The notes beneath the pieces are model-generated. The model did not search any database and had not been told where the DNA came from. It saw nothing but the letters and a program-made list of their open reading frames with translations. 5,582 nucleotides of DNA from Bacillota bacterium (GTDB lineage: Bacteria > Bacillota > Negativicutes > Sporomusales > UBA7701): NCBI GenBank assembly GCA_023415075.1, contig JAEZLU010000163.1, positions 1-5,582 of the forward strand. Direction: 5' to 3'. Shown piece by piece: positions 1 through 4,496 of this stretch; within the stretch, counting starts at the first letter, position 1; the number at the start of each line of letters is the position of its first letter. A program made the translations under genes and the position numbers.

Positions 1-237
1 GGCGGGCCGCTGATGCTGACCGCCTACGGGCAGGGCCTGGCCGAGGCCGCCGCCTTCGTTGTCGCCTTTTATGCCTGCCTGGTGGGGTCGAAGATCGCCC
101 TGGCGGTGGTGGTAAGCCGGTCGCGGCAGCTGGTAGCCGGCCGGACTTATGTGTGGCTGATGCGCCTTTTGGGGCTGGCGCTTTTCGTTTTCGCCGGCCT
201 GCTGGTGCGGGACGGCCTGCAGCTCCTTGGCGGGTAG
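1..237 (+). CDS. LysE-type amino-acid exporter, C-terminal fragment (5' end outside window)
   Basis: The frame is open from the first base and ends in TAG at 235-237, so this is the last 78 codons of a longer gene rather than a short gene starting at the ATG at 13. No ribosome site precedes that ATG. The visible part has two hydrophobic stretches, roughly residues 12-37 and 49-76. They are separated by a short basic link (SRSRQLVAGR), and the second helix has the pattern MRLLGLALFVFAGLLVRDG. This two-helix ending, with a basic loop and a final glycine-rich helix, is typical of the C-terminus of the LysE/RhtB exporter family, inner-membrane proteins that export amino acids or related small molecules. 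The substrate cannot be told from this fragment. Another small multi-spanning transporter is possible. A bidirectional terminator follows 18 bases after the stop, so the gene ends its transcription unit here. Confidence 0.55.
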   Translation, partial: GGPLMLTAYGQGLAEAAAFVVAFYACLVGSKIALAVVVSRSRQLVAGRTYVWLMRLLGLALFVFAGLLVRDGLQLLGG

Positions 238-255
238 ATATATTATTTGAACGAA

Positions 256-284
256 AAAAGACAAGGCTCAGTGCCTTGTCTTTT
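256..284. terminator. Bidirectional intrinsic terminator between the convergent LysE-like and ABM genes
   Basis: The perfect stem GACAAGGC (260-267) / GCCTTGTC (273-280) has a TCAGT loop. It is flanked by AAAA on the left and TTTT on the right, so it reads as hairpin plus U-tract on both strands. It can end the plus-strand exporter gene and, after passing through repeat copy 1, the minus-strand ABM gene. Confidence 0.9.
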
Positions 285-313
285 CTATTTGCTTAATTAT
301 TTACTTTTCTCTC

Positions 314-435
314 AGGCTGGTCAAAAGCGAGCATAGCTAGGCGCACCGGAAGAGCGCGCGGCGCCGCGTACATAAGACGTACGCAAGCAAGCGGTCTGAG
401 GAGCAACAACGCTAGGCGAAGCTTTTCAGCAGCCT
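314..435 (-). repeat. Modular intergenic repeat, copy 1 (122 bp, intermediate form)
   Basis: The ends pair: bases 314-328 against 421-435 give 13 of 15 Watson-Crick pairs, with mismatches only at 320/429 and 322/427. Inside lie an eight-base direct repeat GCTAGGCG (336-343 and 411-418), a clamp 351-357 / 391-397 (6 of 7 pairs) and a core hairpin GCGTAC (366-371) / GTACGC (379-384) with a seven-base loop. The same order of blocks recurs at 890-1128, where two extra arms are present, and in shortened form at 5327-5395. Read on the minus strand, it starts three bases after the TAA of the ABM gene. No protein is encoded and no target-site duplication is visible. It could be a miniature mobile element, a REP-like repeat or a structured 3' UTR. 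Confidence 0.8.
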
Positions 436-438
436 AAA

Positions 439-735
439 TTAGAGTTTCGTTTCAGTGCCCTCGTACAGTTTGATGGTCGTCTTGCCGCTCAGGAAGTCGG
501 CCGATTTCTGCCGCCACTCAAGGATGTGCGGGGCGGTGCTGTGCTTCTGGAGAGCGGCTTTGTCGGTCCACTCCTCGACGAACATGCAGCCGCCGGGATC
601 GTGGGGGTTATCGTAGAGTACGTAGCTGACGCAGCCTTCTTCTTTCTGGGTGGCGGCCATAACGTCCTTCGCCAGCGTCAGCAGTTCTTTTTTCTTTTCC
701 GGTTTTACCGAGACTTTGGCCAAAACGATGATCAT
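439..735 (-). CDS. Putative quinol monooxygenase / antibiotic biosynthesis monooxygenase (ABM) domain protein
   Basis: This 98-residue protein is essentially one ABM domain, the dimeric ferredoxin-like fold seen in YgiN-type quinol monooxygenases and in many small proteins of unknown substrate. It has the usual landmarks: an N-terminal strand with IIVLAKVSVKPEKKKELL, then EGCVSYVLYDNP (33-44), the family motif FVEEW (52-56), and a helix with KHSTAPHI where H65 and H70 sit at the expected place. The length is normal for the family. There is no signal peptide, so it should be cytoplasmic. The ATG at 735 has AGGAGG (744-749) eight bases upstream, which fixes the start. The gene stands alone: the htrA unit upstream is separated by a repeat and a hairpin, and its own 3' end runs into repeat copy 1 and the terminator at 256-284. 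Real substrates of such orphan ABM proteins are usually unknown, so the quinol label is family-level only. Confidence 0.85.
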   Translation of the reverse strand: MIIVLAKVSVKPEKKKELLTLAKDVMAATQKEEGCVSYVLYDNPHDPGGCMFVEEWTDKAALQKHSTAPHILEWRQKSADFLSGKTTIKLYEGTETKL

Positions 736-840
736 GGTGTTGTCCTCCTGTCAAATATATCTCCAAGTAAAGAGTATTTACGCTTTGGCAGCAAAATTCC
801 TGCTTGTTCGGCCTAAGGCAACTGATCTGAGTAACTTTAA

Positions 841-864
841 AGCCGCCGGATTTCTCCGGCGGCT
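841..864 (-). terminator. Hairpin terminator candidate downstream of htrA and repeat copy 2
   Basis: The perfect 10-bp stem AGCCGCCGGA (841-850) / TCCGGCGGCT (855-864) has a four-base loop. On the minus strand it is followed by only a short U-run (CTTTAAAG), so termination may be partial. On the plus strand a run of seven T lies about 15 bases beyond, and no plus-strand gene needs ending here. It most likely separates htrA from the ABM gene 106 bases further on. Confidence 0.65.
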
Positions 865-930
865 GTTTGATTGTACTATTTTTTTATTCCCAGGTTGATC
901 AAGAACAAGTACAGCTAGGCGCACCGGACA

Positions 931-984
931 ACGGCCAAGGATGGCCGAGTCCCGAACGTGCCATGGATGGCGTAACGTTCGGGG
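931..984 (-). repeat. Hairpin arm A of repeat copy 2
   Basis: Two hairpins in tandem. The first is CGGCCA (932-937) / TGGCCG (942-947) with loop AGGA. The second is the 9-bp stem CCCGAACGT (951-959) / ACGTTCGGG (975-983), capped by a smaller hairpin GCCA (960-963) / TGGC (968-971) and a three-base bulge. It is a diverged duplicate of the arm at 1037-1090. Confidence 0.75.
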
Positions 985-1036
985 AGACTGCGCTGCGCCG
1001 CGTACACGGACGTACGCAAGCAAGCAGTCCTGACGA

Positions 1037-1090
1037 CGGCCCAGGACGGGCCTAGTCCCGACCGCGCCATGGACGGCAAGGCGGTCGGGG
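1037..1090 (-). repeat. Hairpin arm B of repeat copy 2
   Basis: Same architecture as the arm at 931-984. GGCCC (1038-1042) / GGGCC (1048-1052) is followed by CCCGACCGC (1057-1065) / GCGGTCGGG (1081-1089), capped by GCC (1066-1068) / GGC (1075-1077). Changes relative to arm A in the long stem occur on both partners, so all nine pairs are kept. Confidence 0.75.
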
Positions 1091-1128
1091 GGAACAACAA
1101 CGCTGGACGAAGTTTTTCACCAGTCTGG

Positions 1129-2202
1129 TTAGCTGGGCATTTCGCTGACGGTCGGGGTCACAGTGACGCTCCTGCCGCCCCGGCTGAGAACGACGGTGAC
1201 TTTGGCGCCGACCGGCACGTTGTCGAGGACGGCTCGCAGATCGGCCACGCTGTTGATGTCGCTGCCGTTGATCTTGAGAATGACGTCGCCTTCACGGATG
1301 TCGACCCGGGCGGCCGGGCCGTCTTTTTCGACGCGGGCAACGTAGACGCCGGCGTCGAGCTGCAGGTCGTAGCCGATGCGGGCGGCGCCGGCGGGGTCAA
1401 GGACGGCCACGCCGAGGTAGGCCCGGCTGACTTTGCCTTTTTCGACAAGGGTCTGAAGAATGGGCCGGGCGGCGTTTATCGGGATGGCGAAACCTATGCC
1501 TTCGACACCGGCAGCGGCGATTTTGGCGCTGTTGATGCCGACGAGGCGACCGTCGGCGTTGACGAGGGCGCCGCCGGAGTTGCCGGGGTTGATGGCGGCG
1601 TCGGTCTGGATGAGCTTGAAGCGGCGGTCGCCGACTTCGATGGTCCGCTGGAGGGCGCTGATGACGCCGACAGTGACGCTGCCGCTAAATTCCAGGCCAA
1701 GAGGGTTGCCGATGGCGATGGCCGGTTCGCCGGCCGCCAGGGTGTCGGAGTCGCCAAATTCAGCTGTCGGTAAGCCGCTAACGTCAATCTTGACCACCGC
1801 CAGATCGGTTGCCGGATCGGCGCCGAGGACCTTGCCGCTGAACGTCCGACCGTCGGCCAGGGAGACGACGATTTGCTGGGCGCCTTCGACAACATGGTAG
1901 TTGGTGGCTATGTAGCCGTTGGCGTCGAAGATCACGCCCGAGCCCATGCCTTTGTCGACAAGAACCCGCTGGGCGAAGTTGTCGCGGACGTAGGCTTTGT
2001 TGGTGATACCGACGACGGCCGGGCCAATTTTTCTGACCGCCTCGACGACGAAGGTGTCGCGGGCCGGCGACAGGCTGCCAGCTCCAGCGACCGGTGTCAT
2101 CATGCCGGCTTTCAGAGTTGCCTGGCCGGCGCCGGCCATGAGGGCGCCGCCGACAAGGATGCCGACGAGGAGAACGGCGATCCGCTGCGTCCAAAGCTTC
2201 AT
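1129..2202 (-). CDS. htrA: HtrA/DegP-family serine protease with one PDZ domain
   Basis: This 357-residue protein is an S1C (trypsin-like) protease that degrades or chaperones damaged proteins on the outer side of the cytoplasmic membrane. Residues 1-26 form a signal peptide or membrane anchor (MKLWTQR, then a long hydrophobic run to about 26), followed by a short linker. The protease domain spans about 50-250 with a complete catalytic triad: H103 in TNYHVV, D133 in TDLAVVK and S209 in NPGNSGGAL. One C-terminal PDZ domain (about 262-352) contains YLGVAV and REGDVILKINGSDI. One PDZ and about 350-400 residues is the usual DegS/HtrA-like size, unlike two-PDZ DegP. The start is the ATG at 2202, with GGAGG eight bases before it. 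A longer reading from 2274 is unlikely because it would overlap the -10 of the likely promoter and add a non-signal-like leader. It is divergent from the PBP2 gene, and its stop codon touches repeat copy 2. Confidence 0.93.
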   Translation of the reverse strand: MKLWTQRIAVLLVGILVGGALMAGAGQATLKAGMMTPVAGAGSLSPARDTFVVEAVRKIGPAVVGITNKAYVRDNFAQRVLVDKGMGSGVIFDANGYIATNYHVVEGAQQIVVSLADGRTFSGKVLGADPATDLAVVKIDVSGLPTAEFGDSDTLAAGEPAIAIGNPLGLEFSGSVTVGVISALQRTIEVGDRRFKLIQTDAAINPGNSGGALVNADGRLVGINSAKIAAAGVEGIGFAIPINAARPILQTLVEKGKVSRAYLGVAVLDPAGAARIGYDLQLDAGVYVARVEKDGPAARVDIREGDVILKINGSDINSVADLRAVLDNVPVGAKVTVVLSRGGRSVTVTPTVSEMPS

Positions 2203-2210
2203 GATTGTTA

Positions 2211-2215
2211 CCTCC
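2211..2215 (-). promoter_or_regulatory. Ribosome binding site fixing the htrA start
   Basis: GGAGG on the minus strand lies eight bases before the ATG at 2202. It decides for the 357-residue product over the 24-codon longer reading frame starting at 2274. Confidence 0.85.
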
Positions 2216-2271
2216 GCATATGTTTTATTTACTCTGTTAGGTAAGTTAATGGCGACAATTCTATATGTTCG

Positions 2272-2286
2272 CATTATCGCATAATG
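2272..2286. repeat. Small palindrome over the htrA -10 region
   Basis: CATTAT (2272-2277) and ATAATG (2281-2286) form a perfect inverted repeat around CGC. It covers the proposed -10 hexamer (2273-2278), a position suited to a repressor site. It could also be chance in an AT-rich patch. Confidence 0.3.
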
Positions 2287-2301
2287 TCACGAAGTTGTCA
2301 T
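2273..2301 (-). promoter_or_regulatory. Candidate sigma-70-type promoter for htrA
   Basis: On the minus strand a -35 hexamer ATGACA (2301-2296, five of six consensus bases) and a -10 hexamer GATAAT (2278-2273, five of six) are separated by exactly 17 bases. Transcription would start near 2266, giving a leader of about 65 bases before the htrA ATG. I see no comparably good promoter on the plus strand for the PBP2 gene. Confidence 0.6.
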
Positions 2302-2323
2302 AGGTAAATATTAGAATGGATGT

Positions 2324-2341
2324 ATGACAAAAGTATGACAG
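2324..2341 (-). promoter_or_regulatory. Pho-box-like direct repeat upstream of the htrA promoter
   Basis: The minus strand reads CTGTCAT-ACTT-TTGTCAT, two heptamers with an 11-base period. The known enterobacterial PhoB box is CTGTCAT-N4-CTGTCAT, so 13 of 14 heptamer bases match. An 11-base direct repeat is typical of sites bound by OmpR/PhoB-family response regulators. A third TGTCAT, in the opposite orientation, is at 2296-2301 within the proposed -35. The site lies between htrA and the PBP2 gene and could serve either. Regulation is inferred. Confidence 0.45.
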
Positions 2342-2435
2342 GCTGCTGAAGCGCTAATTTGGCGGAAACTACCGGAAGGGAGGAGGCGGAGTCTGTCGAA
2401 TACAGTTAACATAACACGATCGATTATTACAGTTG

Positions 2436-2443
2436 AAAGGGTG
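2436..2443 (+). promoter_or_regulatory. Ribosome binding site for the GTG-initiated PBP2 gene
   Basis: AAAGGGTG lies eight bases before the GTG at 2452. A second GTG follows immediately at 2455 and could also be used. There is no in-frame ATG that would keep the membrane anchor, so GTG is the likely initiator. A stronger-looking GGAGG at 2380-2384 has no start codon within reach. Confidence 0.6.
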
Positions 2444-2451
2444 CTGTCGAC

Positions 2452-4392
2452 GTGGTGGGAAAGTTCATTAACCGGCGGGTCCAAGTTCTGGGGCTCGTCG
2501 TCTTATTGGTGTTTGTAGCCCTAGTTTCCCGGCTGGCCTGGCTGCAAATCGCCCACGGGGCGGATTTCCGCCAGCAGGCCGATGACAACCGGATACGGCT
2601 GATGCCGGTGACCGCCCCCCGGGGGATTTTCTACGACCGGAGCGGAGTGCCCCTGGTTTCGAACCGCCCCGGCTTTTCGGTGTCGCTGGTTTCGTTCAAC
2701 GGGCCGGTGTCCGACGAGGTCATCGAGCGGTTGGCGGATATCCTGGCGATGAAGCCGGAGGAGATCAGGAAGAAGATCAAGCAGCAGGACAATCCGCTGG
2801 AGCCTATCCGGGTGAAGAACGACGTCGGCCCGGAAATCGTGACCAAAATCGAGGAACACCGCAACGCGCTGCCGGGGGTGGTGCTGGAAATCCAGTCGGT
2901 CCGCAATTATGTGAATAAAGAACTGGCCGCCCATATTTTCGGCTATGTGGGCGAGATCAGCGAGGAGGAGCTGGCCAAGAAGAAAGCCGCCGGCTATAAA
3001 ACCGGCAACCTGATCGGCAAGTTCGGCCTGGAGAAGGTGTGGGACAAGGAGGTCCGCGGGGTGGACGGCGGCGCCCAGGTGGAGGTCGACGTCAGCGGCC
3101 GGCCGGTGAAGATGCTGGGTAAGAAGGAGCCGCAGTTGGGCGACAGCCTTGTTTTGACGATCGACGCCAAGATTCAGAAGGCGGCCGAGAAGGCGATGGA
3201 CGACCGGCTGAATTATCTGCAGAAGAAGCTGGGCAACCCGAACGCCAAGGCCGGGGCGGCGGTGGTGATTAACCCCCAGACGGGCGAGATCCTGGCGATG
3301 GTCAGCCGGCCGGCTTTCGACCCGAATTTGTTCAACGGCGGCATCTCGTCCAAGGACTGGAAGGTAATCAACGACAACCCCTTCAATCCGATGTCCAACC
3401 GGGCGATTGCCGGCGAGTATCCGCCGGGATCGACCTTCAAGATAATCACCGGCACGGCGGCTCTGGAGCTCGGCAAGGTTACGCCGGAGGAGAAGATCCT
3501 CGACACCGGCCACCACTGGATCATCCCCAAGGGCAACGCGATGAATGAGGCCCTGGGCTGGATCGATTTCCGGGAGGCGCTGTCGAAGTCGGACAATGTG
3601 TATTTTTATGAGATGGGTAATCGGCTGGGGATCGACAATCTGGAGAAGTATGCGCGCCTGTACGGCCTGGGTGCGCTGACCGGCATCAACCTGTCGGGGG
3701 AGGCCGACGGCCTGGTGGCCAACCGGCGGTATAAGGAGAAGGTGTACGGCGAGGACTGGTACCTGTCGGAGACGTTCGACGCCGCCATCGGCCAGGGTTT
3801 TCAGCTGGCGACGCCGCTGCAGATGGCGACGGTGATGAGCGAGGTGGCCAACGGCGGCCACCGTTACCGGCCCTACCTGGTGAGCAGTTTGATCAACCCC
3901 AAAGGTGAGACGGTCAAGACATTCGGGCCGGAGGAGGTCGGCAGGGTGCCGATCGCGGACCGCAATCTGAATCTCATCCGCAGCGCCCTTCGCGACGTGG
4001 CGGCCCCCGGCGGCACGGCCGCCTGGGTGTTCGAGGGCTTCCCGGTGGCGATCGCCGGCAAGACGGGCACGGCCGAGAATCCGCACGGCGACGACCACGG
4101 CTGGTTTGTGGCCTACGCGCCTTTCGACAACCCGACGGTGGTGGTGGCGGTAATTGTTGAGCAGGGCGGCTTCGGCGCCGATTCGGCGACGCCGATCGCC
4201 CGTAAAATCCTCGAAGCGGCTTTTGGCGTGCCGCCGAAGCGGGATGCCGCCGACGACCTGGCCGACGAGGAGGCCGCGGCCGCCGGCAAGCGCCCGCAGG
4301 CAGCACCGCCGGCAACGGCACCCACCCCCCTCCCCTCCCCTGCCCAGGCGCCGGCTGCAACGCCGGCCGCGACGCCGGCGGCAGCGAAATAA
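2452..4392 (+). CDS. mrdA: Penicillin-binding protein 2 (class B, transpeptidase for cell elongation)
   Basis: This 646-residue class B PBP cross-links peptidoglycan during lateral wall growth, working with RodA and the MreBCD elongation machinery. It has a short basic N-terminus, one transmembrane helix (about 10-31), and a pedestal/dimerisation region (about 49-220) beginning with the family signature APRGIFYDRSG (R57-G58). The transpeptidase domain (about 265-585) contains all three active-site motifs: S327-T-F-K330 with the acylated serine, S380-D-N382, and K537-T-G539 followed by TAE. The motif TPLQMATVMSEVANGG is also typical. From about 598 the chain becomes an Ala/Pro-rich low-complexity tail not needed by the family. 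The PBP2 assignment over other class B PBPs rests on the compact size and the absence of C-terminal PASTA domains. No mreBCD or rodA gene lies beside it in this window. It is transcribed alone, divergently from htrA, and ends at its own terminator. Confidence 0.93.
   Translation: MVGKFINRRVQVLGLVVLLVFVALVSRLAWLQIAHGADFRQQADDNRIRLMPVTAPRGIFYDRSGVPLVSNRPGFSVSLVSFNGPVSDEVIERLADILAMKPEEIRKKIKQQDNPLEPIRVKNDVGPEIVTKIEEHRNALPGVVLEIQSVRNYVNKELAAHIFGYVGEISEEELAKKKAAGYKTGNLIGKFGLEKVWDKEVRGVDGGAQVEVDVSGRPVKMLGKKEPQLGDSLVLTIDAKIQKAAEKAMDDRLNYLQKKLGNPNAKAGAAVVINPQTGEILAMVSRPAFDPNLFNGGISSKDWKVINDNPFNPMSNRAIAGEYPPGSTFKIITGTAALELGKVTPEEKILDTGHHWIIPKGNAMNEALGWIDFREALSKSDNVYFYEMGNRLGIDNLEKYARLYGLGALTGINLSGEADGLVANRRYKEKVYGEDWYLSETFDAAIGQGFQLATPLQMATVMSEVANGGHRYRPYLVSSLINPKGETVKTFGPEEVGRVPIADRNLNLIRSALRDVAAPGGTAAWVFEGFPVAIAGKTGTAENPHGDDHGWFVAYAPFDNPTVVVAVIVEQGGFGADSATPIARKILEAAFGVPPKRDAADDLADEEAAAAGKRPQAAPPATAPTPLPSPAQAPAATPAATPAAAK
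4321..4345 (-). other. G-quadruplex-prone G-rich tract on the minus strand
   Basis: The plus strand is a C-rich run with only four other bases among 25. The minus strand therefore carries five G-runs of three to six bases separated by one- or two-base loops. It sits in the codons for the Pro-rich tail of PBP2, on the template strand for that gene. Confidence 0.6.
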
Positions 4393-4415
4393 AAAAAGCC
4401 CGCGAGAATGCGGAC
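4388..4415 (-). terminator. Terminator for the minus-strand flavoprotein gene, overlapping the PBP2 stop codon
   Basis: Read on the minus strand, GTCCGC (4415-4410) and GCGGGC (4403-4398) form a six-pair stem with one G-U pair and a six-base loop. It is followed by seven U (4397-4391) and more A/U. The U-tract is the complement of the A-run after the PBP2 gene and overlaps its TAA at 4390-4392. The G-U pair makes the hairpin better on the minus strand than on the plus. Confidence 0.65.
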
Positions 4416-4434
4416 TGCATATGAAGCTTTTTTG

Positions 4435-4465
4435 CCACCGGTATGACGCCGGTGGTTTTTTATTT
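4435..4465 (+). terminator. Intrinsic terminator of the PBP2 gene
   Basis: The stem CCACCGG (4435-4441) / CCGGTGG (4449-4455) is followed by TTTTTTATTT. On the minus strand the hairpin is followed by an A-run, so it works only for plus-strand transcription. Confidence 0.9.
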
Positions 4466-4470
4466 GTCTC

Positions 4471-4496
4471 AACAAGGCGAAGTTTTTCACCAGCCT
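4471..4496 (-). repeat. Solo right end of the modular intergenic repeat (copy 3)
   Basis: AACAA-GGCGAAGTTTTTCACCAGCCT matches the right-hand ends of copy 1 (ending 435) and copy 2 (ending 1128), but no left end is found upstream, where the PBP2 terminator lies. It overlaps the stop codon of the flavoprotein gene by one base, the same placement relative to a minus-strand gene as in copies 1 and 2. Confidence 0.65.

Larger units (their letters stand above)
890..1128 (-). repeat. Modular intergenic repeat, copy 2 (239 bp, long form with two extra hairpin arms)
   Basis: The termini pair: 890-906 against 1112-1128 gives 15 of 17 pairs counting G-U, with the two mismatches (898/1120 and 900/1118) at the same relative places as in copy 1. 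Shared blocks are GCTAGGCG (914-921, with a degenerate partner GCTGGACG at 1102-1109), the CACCGGA segment, the clamp GACTGC (986-991) / GCAGTC (1024-1029), and the core hairpin GCGTAC (1000-1005) / GTACGC (1012-1017). Relative to copy 1, two arms are added on either side of the core, at 931-984 and 1037-1090. The right end directly abuts the htrA stop codon. This element accounts for most of the gene-free stretch 736-1128. Confidence 0.8.

Noticed and set aside
778..1100. Several short open frames within the repeat at 890-1128
   Set aside because: They run through hairpin arms, have no ribosome sites, and the paired structure explains the sequence better than coding does.
314..1128. CRISPR array
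   Set aside because: The repeated blocks are hairpin modules of different sizes, without uniform repeats and spacers, and no cas genes are present.
1069..1773. 234-codon plus-strand open frame across htrA
   Set aside because: It is antisense to a well-supported HtrA protease. The product is an Ala/Gly/Asp-rich low-complexity chain, and its start lies within arm B of the repeat.
2203..2274. N-terminal extension of HtrA by 24 codons
   Set aside because: It would start inside the proposed -10 element and add residues before a clear signal peptide. GGAGG at 2211-2215 points to the ATG at 2202.
2374..2391. Purine-rich GGAAGGGAGGAGGCGGAG as ribosome site of a leader peptide
   Set aside because: No ATG, GTG or TTG lies at a usable distance downstream, so no leader gene is supported.
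2521..4098. 525-codon open frame antisense to the PBP2 gene
   Set aside because: It lies wholly opposite a gene with all three PBP active-site motifs. Its product is a His/Arg/Leu-rich sequence without recognisable domains, as expected from the antisense frame of GC-rich coding DNA, and it has no ribosome site.
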